In this document: positions 1-4,724 of the stretch, in pieces | Position numbering within the stretch: the stretch's first letter is position 1 | How the letters are laid out: each line of letters opens with the position of its first letter | From: Clostridia bacterium | Lineage (GTDB): Bacteria > Bacillota > Clostridia > Oscillospirales > Acutalibacteraceae | Assembly: GCA_900764115.1 (NCBI GenBank) | Contig: CAAFMR010000249.1 | Location: forward strand, 1 to 5,817 | DNA: 5,817 bases | Direction of reading: 5' to 3' | Notes under the pieces: generated by a model | The model's database searches: none | Seen by the model: the letters and a program-made list of their open reading frames with translations, nothing else | Told to the model about the DNA's origin: nothing | Position numbers and translations under genes: made by a program

Positions 1-140
1 CAGGCTGCAACACGCTTGTCATCGCTGACCTCAAATTGTCTCGCTGTCTCGCAGTAACTTAACTTTTCCTTCAGCATGGTTTCCGCGACCAGCTTCTTGA
101 ATTCCGGTGTGTATCGTTTGTTTGGTACTCCCTTTGGCAT
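1..140 (-). CDS. IS3-family transposase OrfA, N-terminal part (runs off the window)
   Basis: The first 46 residues are visible, beginning MPKGVPNKRYTPEFKKLVAE and continuing into LSYCETARQFEVSD. This is the characteristic N-terminus of the helix-turn-helix OrfA subunit of IS3/IS150-type transposases: the RYTPEFK segment leads into a helix, and the ETARQFEVSD segment resembles the first DNA-recognition HTH (family consensus 'S..E.A..F.VS...V..W'). OrfA binds the terminal inverted repeats, and is usually fused to the DDE-containing OrfB by a -1 frameshift; OrfB is not in this window. The ATG at 138-140 is preceded by GGGGTGAT, a usable ribosome binding site 5 to 6 nt away. Identification is by recognition of family sequence. 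The partial state is due to the window edge, not necessarily to truncation in the genome. Confidence 0.85.
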   Translation of the reverse strand, partial: MPKGVPNKRYTPEFKKLVAETMLKEKLSYCETARQFEVSDDKRVAA

Positions 141-146
141 AAAAAT

Positions 147-193
147 CACCCCATCTGTTAGACATTATACCACTTTGTCTAACAAATGGGGTG
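147..193. repeat. 18-bp inverted repeat inside the IS end, with a -10 box in its centre
   Basis: The arm at 147-164 (CACCCCATCTGTTAGACA) and the arm at 176-193 (TGTCTAACAAATGGGGTG) are inverted copies with one mismatch, separated by 11 nt. The outer arm is part of the IS terminal repeat; the inner arm lies just before the transposase ribosome binding site. A minus-strand TATAAT (164-169) sits at the inner edge of the spacer and could serve the transposase, although no convincing -35 is seen 17 nt upstream. In RNA form the repeat would place the transposase ribosome binding site next to a hairpin, which could limit translation of read-through transcripts entering the element. That role is inferred. 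Confidence 0.65.
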
Positions 194-275
194 CTGTTCA
201 CTGTGGGTATCCGGCTTTTTTACGCCGATTTTGCCGAAAAAGAGAGAATTTTACGCAAATCCTGTAGAAAAACCC

Positions 276-304
276 TTGCAACGCCGGAATAGTTATGATA
301 AGAT
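276..304 (+). promoter_or_regulatory. Probable sigma-A promoter for the DUF2752/TM2 unit
   Basis: TTGCAA at 276-281 is followed after 17 nt by TAAGAT at 299-304. Transcription would start near 311, about 25 nt before the first gene. A second possible -10 (TATGAT, 294-299) has too short a spacer. The stretch from 201 to 335 holds no gene; this promoter is the only signal I see there. Confidence 0.55.
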
Positions 305-335
305 ACAGTACAGATAGTTAAAGGAGCGATCCACC

Positions 336-704
336 ATGGCGGCACGGCGATTTCCACACCTCAAGGCGGTGCTGTGCGGCACGGTTATGTATGCCGGCTT
401 TCTGCTGCTTGCCCGGTTATGGCATTTGCCCTGTGTGTTTCAGTGGCTGTTTGGGGTCCCCTGCCCCGGCTGCGGGATGACCCGGGCGTGGCTCTCGGTG
501 TTCCGGGGGCAGTTGACCGCCGCGTTTGCCTATCATCCCTTGTTCTGGACGGTGCCTCTTCTGTATGGCTATCTGCTTGCCGATGGGCATTTGTTCCGGC
601 GGGTCTGGGTCGACCGGGTGTTGCTGGGGCTGCTGTTGGCGGCTTTGGGCGTGTTGGGCGTGGGGCGCATTCTTTGCCCCGGGTGGCGCCCGCCGGTGTT
701 GTGA
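336..704 (+). CDS. DUF2752 family membrane protein
   Basis: A 122-residue protein with the hallmark DUF2752 motif around residues 42-52 (PCPGCGMTRAW), followed by the family's conserved FxGxLxxAFxYHPLFW-like stretch (residues 56-71). Hydrophobic segments at about 12-31, 67-86 and 93-111 suggest two or three membrane passes, with the CxxC pair (Cys43, Cys46) close to the end of a hydrophobic stretch. The molecular function of DUF2752 is not established; the cysteine pair could bind a metal or be redox-active, but nothing here proves it. The ATG is preceded by AAGGAG (321-326) with a 9-nt spacer. The gene lies 45 nt before a zinc-ribbon TM2-domain gene in the same direction with no terminator between, so the two are probably co-transcribed. 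Paired DUF2752 and TM2 genes recur in Firmicutes, which hints at a shared envelope role. Length is normal for the family. Confidence 0.85.
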   Translation: MAARRFPHLKAVLCGTVMYAGFLLLARLWHLPCVFQWLFGVPCPGCGMTRAWLSVFRGQLTAAFAYHPLFWTVPLLYGYLLADGHLFRRVWVDRVLLGLLLAALGVLGVGRILCPGWRPPVL

Positions 705-749
705 TCCTTGCCGTAACCAGCGGCTGGAGATATTAAGGAGGAATGAACG

Positions 750-1142
750 ATGATTTGTAGAAACTGTGGGAACCAGATGGATCCGCAGGCAGTTGTGTGC
801 GTCAAGTGCGGTGTTCCCGCCGGACAGGGACAGAATTTCTGCCCCAATTGCGGCGCTGCCACCACTCCCGGCGCGGCGGTCTGCACTCAGTGCGGCGTGG
901 CGCTGGCGCAGCCCATCCCGGCTGGCGAGCAAAAGTCCAAGATGACCGCCGGTCTGCTGGGCATTTTCCTGGGCGGCCTGGGAATTCACAATTTTTATCT
1001 GGGCTATACCGGTAAGGGCATTGCGCAGATCTGCCTGAGCCTGTGCTTTGGCGCCGGCGCTATCTGGGGTCTGATTGAGGGCATTATGATCCTCACCGGC
1101 TCCATCAACAAGGACGCTAAGGGTATCCCGCTGAAGGACTAA
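750..1142 (+). CDS. Double zinc-ribbon, TM2-domain membrane protein
   Basis: A 130-residue protein made of two N-terminal zinc ribbons and a C-terminal TM2 domain. The ribbons are Cys3/Cys6/Cys17/Cys20 and Cys31/Cys34/Cys45/Cys48, each with CxxCG-type knuckles. After a Pro/Ala/Gly linker (about 50-62), the TM2 domain spans residues 64-117: a glycine-rich first membrane helix with the diagnostic GxxGxHxFYLG signature (residues 75-85), a polar turn (YTGKG) and a second helix ending in W-GLIEGIMILTG. TM2 proteins are thought to be small two-pass membrane proteins; the ribbons would face the cytoplasm and may bind a partner or nucleic acid. No catalytic function is known. The ribosome binding site AAGGAGG (735-741) is 8 nt from the ATG. 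It is the last gene of its unit, being followed 14 nt later by a strong terminator, and is probably made together with the DUF2752 protein. Confidence 0.88.
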   Translation: MICRNCGNQMDPQAVVCVKCGVPAGQGQNFCPNCGAATTPGAAVCTQCGVALAQPIPAGEQKSKMTAGLLGIFLGGLGIHNFYLGYTGKGIAQICLSLCFGAGAIWGLIEGIMILTGSINKDAKGIPLKD

Positions 1143-1156
1143 GCCTTTATCCGATG

Positions 1157-1194
1157 AAAACGGTCGCAGGAGCTGTCTCCTGCGACCGTTTTTT
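1157..1194 (+). terminator. Strong intrinsic terminator after the TM2 gene
   Basis: A perfect 16-bp stem (1157-1172 with 1177-1192) closes on a CTGT tetraloop and runs into six T residues (1189-1194), part of which pairs with the A-run on the left arm. The mirror-image run of four T on the minus strand means it may also stop transcription of the convergent 66-residue gene that ends at 1214. Confidence 0.92.
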
Positions 1195-1213
1195 CTGTGC
1201 GAGCAGCGGATTT

Positions 1214-1414
1214 TTACAAATCGTCGGCGTCCTGCACCGGCTGCACACCGTCCTCCGGGGTGCCGGTATAGCTGCCTTGGGTATCGGAGGAAATTTGCCC
1301 CCGTCCCTGCCGGGGCAGCACATCGGCGGCGATGATGGGGTCGAGGATGGGCTCCCTGGGGGCTCCGGGCAGCTTCTCCGGCTGCTGCGGTTTGGGTCTG
1401 TGACAGTCCTGCAT
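1214..1414 (-). CDS. Small hypothetical protein, 66 residues, with acidic QDADDL tail
   Basis: A short soluble protein with no signal peptide or membrane segment. It begins MQDCHRPKPQQPEKL, is rich in Pro, Gln and Asp and probably largely disordered, then has PREPILDPIIAADVLP (about 19-34), a QISSDTQGSYTGTPEDG segment (40-56) and the acidic C-terminus QPVQDADDL. The GSYTGxP...QDADDL tail resembles small uncharacterised proteins I associate with clostridial genomes, but I cannot name the family. I chose the ATG at 1412-1414 because AAAGGAG (1426-1432) precedes it by 11 nt; the open frame continues upstream to 1603, but that part is antisense to the divergent gene and lacks a ribosome binding site. 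It is divergent from the holin-like gene with a 97-nt gap, and may end at the shared terminator. Function unknown. Confidence 0.7.
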   Translation of the reverse strand: MQDCHRPKPQQPEKLPGAPREPILDPIIAADVLPRQGRGQISSDTQGSYTGTPEDGVQPVQDADDL

Positions 1415-1450
1415 ACAACAACACGCTCCTTTCTCCGATAGTATGCGCTG

Positions 1451-1472
1451 CCGGCGGGCATATATCCGCCGG
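1451..1472. repeat. GC-rich inverted repeat between divergent small genes
   Basis: CCGGCGG (1451-1457) and CCGCCGG (1466-1472) form a perfect 7-bp inverted repeat around the AT spacer GCATATAT. It sits in the middle of the 97-nt gap between the 66-residue gene and the holin-like gene, where both promoters must lie if each gene has its own. I could not find a convincing -35/-10 pair for either. A symmetrical GC-rich site around an AT-rich core would suit a dimeric regulator acting on both genes; an alternative is a simple leader hairpin. Confidence 0.45.
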
Positions 1473-1511
1473 AACCGACTATATATGGCGGAGAGAGGAG
1501 TGTGATTTTCT

Positions 1512-1820
1512 ATGTCAATGAACGGTTTTGGTGCGGTGGTGCTGCTGGCGATTGTCGTGGAGGGCTTGGTGGAATATGTCAAATCGTTTATCCGTATGTT
1601 CACTAAACGGGATTATAAACGGGGGATCACCCAGCTGGCGGCGCTGGTCTGCTCGGCGCTGCTGTGTCTGTCGGCGGGGGCAGACCTGTTCTCGCTGGTG
1701 GGGCTGTCCTTCGGGCAGCCCTTTGTGGGGCAGCTGCTGACGGGCATTTTCGCCTCCCGGGGCGCCAACTATGTGAATGACCTGGCGGATCGGCTGCGGG
1801 CGATGACGAAAAGCGCCTGA
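1512..1820 (+). CDS. Holin-like small membrane protein
   Basis: A 102-residue protein with three hydrophobic stretches: residues 6-23, 39-57 and about 62-82. They are separated by a basic loop (FTKRDYKRG, 30-38) and a short Gly/Phe-containing turn, and are followed by a charged tail. The segment LLTGIFASRGANYVNDLADRL (75-95) resembles the C-terminus of small phage-type holin or holin-like proteins, in which a 'tG.l.SRGsNy.hDl..r' pattern recurs. No endolysin, amidase or other phage gene is adjacent, so this may be a domesticated or unrelated two- to three-pass membrane protein. The start at 1512 follows GAGAGGAG (1493-1500) with an 11-nt spacer; a second ATG at 1518 would be too far from that site. 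Its divergent neighbour is the 66-residue protein. The assignment to the holin group is tentative; existence of the gene is secure. Confidence 0.75.
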   Translation: MSMNGFGAVVLLAIVVEGLVEYVKSFIRMFTKRDYKRGITQLAALVCSALLCLSAGADLFSLVGLSFGQPFVGQLLTGIFASRGANYVNDLADRLRAMTKSA

Positions 1821-1833
1821 CGAAATCACGCCC

Positions 1834-1862
1834 TTGCGTTCTGCGCCGGAATGGAGTATAAT
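1834..1862 (+). promoter_or_regulatory. Sigma-A promoter for the mutarotase gene
   Basis: TTGCGT (1834-1839), a 17-nt spacer and a perfect TATAAT (1857-1862) begin 13 nt after the preceding stop codon. Transcription would start near 1869, giving a leader of about 28 nt before the ATG at 1897. The strong match suggests constitutive expression independent of the holin-like gene. Confidence 0.8.
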
Positions 1863-1896
1863 ACAGAAGAAGTATAGGAAACGGAGGAATACGGCA

Positions 1897-2214
1897 ATGG
1901 AAAAATACGCATGGCGGGGACGGATCGCGGACGGACAGGTGGAGGAATATCGGCGGCGGCACGATGCCATCTGGCCGGAAATGAAAGCGGTGCTGAAGGA
2001 GGCAGGTATTTGCAATTATACCATCTGGTTGTCCGGACAGGAGCTGTTCGGATACTATGAGTGTGCGCAGGGGGCGGCGTATGCCGCCAAGGTGCAAAGG
2101 GAAAGCCCGGTGGTGCAGCGTTGGGACGCCTATATGAAGGATATCCTCATTATGGAAAAAGATCCGGTCACCGGCGCCCAGCCGCAGCTGACCAAGGTGT
2201 TTGAGCTGGACTGA
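1897..2214 (+). CDS. rhaM: L-rhamnose mutarotase family protein (RhaM/DUF718)
   Basis: A 105-residue protein matching the length and layout of L-rhamnose mutarotase, which interconverts the alpha and beta anomers of L-rhamnose (EC 5.1.3.32) in the cytoplasm; the fold is a dimeric ferredoxin-like barrel. Hallmarks are EEYRRRHDAIWPEM (residues 16-29), containing the family's conserved Tyr18 and catalytic His22, NYTIWL (40-45), and VVQRWDAYMKDI (72-83) with Trp76 and Tyr79. The numbering coincides with that of E. coli RhaM as I remember it. The ATG at 1897 is preferred because GGAGG (1883-1887) lies 9 nt before it and homologues begin here; the frame is open from 1834 but that region is the promoter. 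No rhamnose isomerase, kinase or aldolase is in view; the nearest sugar genes are for hexuronates. The substrate could therefore be L-rhamnose, L-fucose or another sugar, and the symbol reflects family rather than proven substrate. Confidence 0.87.
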   Translation: MEKYAWRGRIADGQVEEYRRRHDAIWPEMKAVLKEAGICNYTIWLSGQELFGYYECAQGAAYAAKVQRESPVVQRWDAYMKDILIMEKDPVTGAQPQLTKVFELD

Positions 2215-2217
2215 GGT

Positions 2218-2242
2218 GCAGCAAACCGGCGTCCGGTTCTGC
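2218..2242 (+). terminator. Weak hairpin after the mutarotase gene
   Basis: AACCGG (2224-2229) and CCGGTT (2233-2238) pair across a 3-nt loop, and GCAG/CTGC outside can extend the stem over a 2-nt bulge. There is no T run after it, so it is at best a poor or factor-assisted terminator. A new promoter starts 17 nt later. Confidence 0.25.
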
Positions 2243-2258
2243 CGCGGGGCGTTTCCGG

Positions 2259-2287
2259 TTGAAAGATCACCGGATAGTCTGTATAAT
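2259..2287 (+). promoter_or_regulatory. Near-consensus sigma-A promoter for a short transcription unit
   Basis: TTGAAA (2259-2264), a 17-nt spacer and TATAAT (2282-2287) preceded by TG at 2280-2281 make this one of the best promoters in the window. The start site would be near 2294. It drives a unit of about 300 nt ending at the terminator at 2566-2597, whose only sensible reading frame is broken by a TAG. Between 2294 and 2394 lies a leader of about 100 nt in which I see no gene. Confidence 0.8.
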
Positions 2288-2394
2288 AAATCTGTCGATA
2301 GAAAAGTATATCCGCCGGATGCGCAGAATGGCGCAGGACGCCTATACTGACACAGGGCAGGCACGTCCGGTTGCGGAGAAAGGAACGGAAGCCG

Positions 2395-2541
2395 ATGAGT
2401 CGAGAAACCGAATGGCAGCAGCTTTAGGAAATACGGGAGGAAATTTTAGCCATTTACGGCGAGATGGACGCATGCCGGGCGCAGATGGTGGATCAGCTGA
2501 ACAGTATCGGCAATATTCTGTATTACGACCTGCATTTCTGA
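2395..2541 (+). pseudogene. Small frame interrupted by one in-frame TAG
   Basis: From the ATG at 2395 the frame reads MSRETEWQQL, meets TAG at 2425-2427, and continues without another stop for 37 residues, EIREEILAIYGEMDACRAQM followed by VDQLNSIGNILYYDLHF, to TGA at 2539-2541. The whole would be a 48-residue protein: a charged, amphipathic, coiled-coil-like helix with an aromatic C-terminus. Signs that it is or was coding are AAAGGA (2379-2384) about 10 nt before the ATG, a GC-rich third codon position after the TAG (about two thirds by my count), a dedicated promoter and a terminator just after the stop. TAG is one C-to-T change from CAG (Gln), which would suit the QQL-E-IREE helix. A recent nonsense mutation is the simplest reading; read-through, reinitiation (GGGAGG at 2435-2440) or a non-coding RNA are alternatives. 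I do not recognise the family. Confidence 0.45.
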
Positions 2542-2565
2542 AGAGCGACAATAGGAAAACGATAC

Positions 2566-2597
2566 GGAGCAGCACCGGAAACGGTGCTGCTCCTTTT
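2566..2597 (+). terminator. Intrinsic terminator of the short unit
   Basis: A perfect 11-bp stem (GGAGCAGCACC 2566-2576 with GGTGCTGCTCC 2583-2593) closes on GGAAAC and is followed by four T. It lies 25 nt after the stop of the interrupted small frame and 17 nt before the end of the convergent AraC gene. On the minus strand the stem is not followed by a T run, so it mainly serves the plus-strand unit. Confidence 0.8.
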
Positions 2598-2613
2598 GCT
2601 GCGGCGGTTTGAT

Positions 2614-3465
2614 TTACAGCCCCACCAGCGTGCGCCCCCGGTCGGCGGTGGGGGAGGTGGTGTAGCGCTTTTTATAAGCGCGGTAAAAGGCGGAATAATC
2701 CCGGAACCCGCAGCGCATCGACGCCTCGGTGATGGGAACGCCCGACAGGATCAGCTGTCTGGCGCGGATCAGCCGTTTGACCAAAATATAGTCCCAGGCG
2801 GTGGAGCCGGTGGCGGCGCGGAACAGCCGCCCCAGCTGGGTTTTGCTGATATAAAAGCGGCGGCACAGGTCGTCCAGCGTCAGCTCCTCATAGAGATGCC
2901 GGTTGACATATTGCAGGATTTCCCGGATGCGGGTCTGGGGGATGCGGGTGTCCGGCTGGGGCTCCTTCTGCCGCCGCTGATAGCCGCGGAAAATTTCGCT
3001 GAGGATCGCCGGCAGCATGGAGGACGCCACCAACCGGGTCAGGGCGGGGGCATCGGTATCCTCGATGCGCTCCAGACATTCCCGCACAAAGGCGCTGTCG
3101 ATCTCGGCGGAGGAATAGAGGTTGCTCATCCCCAGAGGACGCTCCAGAAACGGTGCCAGCAGCGGGCGATATTCCGCCGTATGCTCCAGCAGCATCTGCT
3201 CGCGGAACTGTACCACGATCCGCTCATATGGCTCGATGGGGAGGATGTGGAGGTTATGCACCTCCCCCGGGCGCATCACCAGCACGCAGCCGGGGGTCAG
3301 CGGATAGGCGGTGCTCTCCACCAGATAGGTGCCCCGCCCGGATACAAAATACAGAATTTCATACAGGTCATGGGCGTGGGTGACAAATTCCTGCTGGTCC
3401 GGCAGGTAGTCCCGGTTATGATTGTAAAAGAGGGCATCGTCGATTTTTTTGCCGCTGAGTTTCAT
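2614..3465 (-). CDS. AraC-family transcriptional regulator, probable activator of the uxu operon
   Basis: A 283-residue regulator with an N-terminal cupin sensor domain and a C-terminal AraC double helix-turn-helix. The cupin shows HAHDLYEILY (residues 30-39; His30, His32 and Glu36 are the usual pocket or metal positions) and RPGEVHNLH (65-73). The DNA-binding part spans about 180-275: LTLDDLCRRFYISKTQLGRLFRAATG forms the first HTH, and ITEASMRCGFRDYSAFYRAYKKRY, with the family's GF.D.s.F.r.fK pattern, forms the second. The ATG at 3463-3465 is preferred because GGAGAGG/AGGAG (3472-3480) lies 6 to 8 nt before it; a TTG further upstream would add seven residues but has no good site. It is divergent from uxuA with 218 nt between, the usual arrangement for a local regulator that senses a pathway sugar. 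The inducer is inferred to be a hexuronate or mannonate derivative. It ends close to a convergent terminator. Confidence 0.9.
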   Translation of the reverse strand: MKLSGKKIDDALFYNHNRDYLPDQQEFVTHAHDLYEILYFVSGRGTYLVESTAYPLTPGCVLVMRPGEVHNLHILPIEPYERIVVQFREQMLLEHTAEYRPLLAPFLERPLGMSNLYSSAEIDSAFVRECLERIEDTDAPALTRLVASSMLPAILSEIFRGYQRRQKEPQPDTRIPQTRIREILQYVNRHLYEELTLDDLCRRFYISKTQLGRLFRAATGSTAWDYILVKRLIRARQLILSGVPITEASMRCGFRDYSAFYRAYKKRYTTSPTADRGRTLVGL

Positions 3466-3505
3466 ACAAGGCTCCTCTCCTGCCAATAGAAATTACTGTG
3501 TAAAA

Positions 3506-3593
3506 TATACCAAACGCAACCACCGGTAGTATACCATCATATGCACATATTTGCAATATATATTTGAGAAAAAACCGGGATAAGCAATGGTAT
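3506..3593. promoter_or_regulatory. Candidate AraC-regulator operator half-sites
   Basis: TATACCA occurs twice in direct orientation (3506-3512 and 3530-3536, 24 bp apart), and an inverted core TGGTAT lies at 3588-3593, exactly where the -35 of the uxu promoter should be. The region is AT-rich and unlike the surrounding GC-rich genes. AraC-family proteins often bind tandem half-sites next to the -35 of the activated gene. The second copy overlaps the regulator's own -10, so part of the similarity may come from that. Tentative. Confidence 0.35.
3528..3556 (-). promoter_or_regulatory. Promoter of the AraC regulator gene
   Basis: On the minus strand TTGCAA (3551-3556) is followed by a 17-nt spacer and TATACT (3528-3533). 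Transcription would start near 3521, leaving a leader of about 55 nt. The two elements overlap sequences that may be operator half-sites, which would allow autoregulation. Confidence 0.65.
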
Positions 3594-3615
3594 TTATATG
3601 GGAAGATGCTATAAT
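3587..3615 (+). promoter_or_regulatory. Activator-type promoter of the uxu operon
   Basis: A perfect TATAAT (3610-3615) carries an extended -10 TG (TGC just before it), but the hexamer 17 nt upstream, ATGGTA (3587-3592), is a poor -35. A good -10 with a weak -35 is typical of promoters needing an activator such as an AraC-family protein. Transcription would start near 3622, about 62 nt before the uxuA ATG. Confidence 0.65.
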
Positions 3616-3683
3616 GAAACTGCAGATTTGGCGGAGTTTCAGACCGCTCTGCGTGCAGTACACAAAAAATAGGAGGTTCTTAT

Positions 3684-4724
3684 ATGAAGCTGACCTTTCG
3701 TTGGTATGGCGACGACGACCCGGTAACGCTGGATCACATTCGCCAGATTCCCCGTATGACGGGGATCGTTTCGGCGGTCTACGATGTACCCGCCGGCGGT
3801 GTATGGAGCGAGGAGAGCATCGCCGCTCTGAAAAAGAAAGCCCAGGACAAGGGGCTGGAATTTGAAGTGGTGGAGAGCGTGCCGGTGCCGGAGGATATCA
3901 AGCTGGGCAATGAAAAAGCCCCCCAACTGATCGAAAATTACTGCGAAAATGTGCGCCGCCTGGGCAAGGCGGGGGTCAAGTGCATCTGCTATAATTTTAT
4001 GCCGGTGTTCGACTGGCTGCGCAGCGAGCTGGAGCATCCGCAGCCCGACGGTGCCAACGCGCTGGCTTACGACGACGAGACCGTGAAGAAAATGAACCCG
4101 CTCACCTGCGAACTGTCGCTGCCCGGATGGGACGAGAGCTATTCCAAGGCGGAGCTGAAGGCGCTGCTGGAGCAATATCAGACGATGGGCGAGGAGCAGC
4201 TGTGGAAAAATCTGGAGGTCTTCCTCAAAGCGGTGATTCCCGTGGCGGAGGAGGCAGGGGTCAAAATGGCTATCCATCCGGACGATCCGCCGTGGGGTAT
4301 GTTCGGGCTGCCCCGCATCATCACCAACGAGGAGAATCTGGATCGGTTCCTCCATCTGGTGGACAGTCCCGCCAACGGGCTGACCTTCTGCACCGGCTCC
4401 CTGGGGGCGGATGTACATAACGACCTGCCCCATATGATCCGCCGGTTCGGCAGCCGCATTCACTTTGCCCATCTGCGGAATATCAAGCATACCGGCGACC
4501 GGCAGTTTGAGGAGGTGGGGCATCCCACCGCCTGCGGTTCGCTGGATATGTATGAGATTGTGCGGGCGTTGGTGGAGACCGGCTTTGACGGCTATGTGCG
4601 TCCCGATCACGGACGGATGATCTGGGGCGAAAAGGGACGCTATGGCTACGGTCTGTATGACCGGGCGCTGGGCGCCACCTATATCGTCGGTCTGTTTGAG
4701 GCCATCGAAAGGGGATGGAAATAA
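3684..4724 (+). CDS. uxuA: D-mannonate dehydratase (EC 4.2.1.8)
   Basis: A 346-residue TIM-barrel enzyme that removes water from D-mannonate to give 2-keto-3-deoxy-D-gluconate, the third step of bacterial D-glucuronate breakdown. It starts with the family signature FRWYGDDDPVTLDHIRQIP (residues 5-23). Further hallmarks are AIHPDDPPWGMFGLPRI (196-212), LTFCTGSLGA (233-242), HFAHLRNI (260-267) and RPDHGRMIWGE (306-316). By analogy with characterised enzymes of the family, His198, Cys236, the His of HFAH (260/263) and Asp308 are the probable ligands of the catalytic Mn2+. The length is that of the Firmicutes form, shorter than the roughly 390-residue E. coli enzyme. AGGAGG (3671-3676) lies 7 nt before the ATG. 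It is the first gene of an operon behind a probable activator-dependent promoter, and its stop overlaps the next start (TAATG), implying translational coupling. Confidence 0.95.
   Translation: MKLTFRWYGDDDPVTLDHIRQIPRMTGIVSAVYDVPAGGVWSEESIAALKKKAQDKGLEFEVVESVPVPEDIKLGNEKAPQLIENYCENVRRLGKAGVKCICYNFMPVFDWLRSELEHPQPDGANALAYDDETVKKMNPLTCELSLPGWDESYSKAELKALLEQYQTMGEEQLWKNLEVFLKAVIPVAEEAGVKMAIHPDDPPWGMFGLPRIITNEENLDRFLHLVDSPANGLTFCTGSLGADVHNDLPHMIRRFGSRIHFAHLRNIKHTGDRQFEEVGHPTACGSLDMYEIVRALVETGFDGYVRPDHGRMIWGEKGRYGYGLYDRALGATYIVGLFEAIERGWK

Larger units (their letters stand above)
1..200 (-). mobile_element. IS3-family (IS150-like) insertion sequence, 5' end only
   Basis: The left edge of the window holds the upstream end of an insertion sequence that continues out of the window. 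It contains the start of an OrfA-type transposase on the minus strand and a terminal sequence which, read on the minus strand from position 200, begins TGAACAGCACCCCATTTG and continues to TTAGACA near 176. IS150-group elements typically have ends that start with TG and contain a C-rich run followed by GTTAGACA, so I place the element boundary at about position 200. The other end and any target duplication are outside the window, so intactness cannot be judged. Confidence 0.7.

Noticed and set aside
417..1424. Open frame of 335 codons on the minus strand across DUF2752, TM2 and the 66-residue gene
   Set aside because: It crosses a strong terminator and runs antisense to two recognised genes; only the separate 66-residue frame in another phase has a ribosome binding site and protein-like sequence.
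2259..2612. Open frame of 117 codons on the plus strand after the mutarotase
   Set aside because: It would begin with TTG inside the -35 box, before transcription starts, and read through the terminator stem; composition is not protein-like.
2584..3489. Long open frame (301 codons) on the plus strand opposite the AraC gene
   Set aside because: It begins inside the terminator hairpin, has a biased low-complexity composition and is antisense to a clear regulator.
3620..3658. Possible hairpin or riboswitch in the uxuA leader (CTGCA/TGCAG and GCGG/CCGC pairs)
   Set aside because: The pairings are short and separated by bulges, there is no terminator-like T run, and no known riboswitch core is recognised.
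3639..4610. Long open frame (323 codons) on the minus strand opposite uxuA
   Set aside because: It is a GC-rich antisense shadow of a secure uxuA gene; its His- and Gln-rich translation matches no family and it has no ribosome binding site.
4715..4723. Earlier in-frame ATG for the TIM-barrel protein
   Set aside because: The purine-rich GGGG directly abuts it, leaving no spacing, while the ATG at 4724 has a 9-nt spacer and the classic TAATG overlap.
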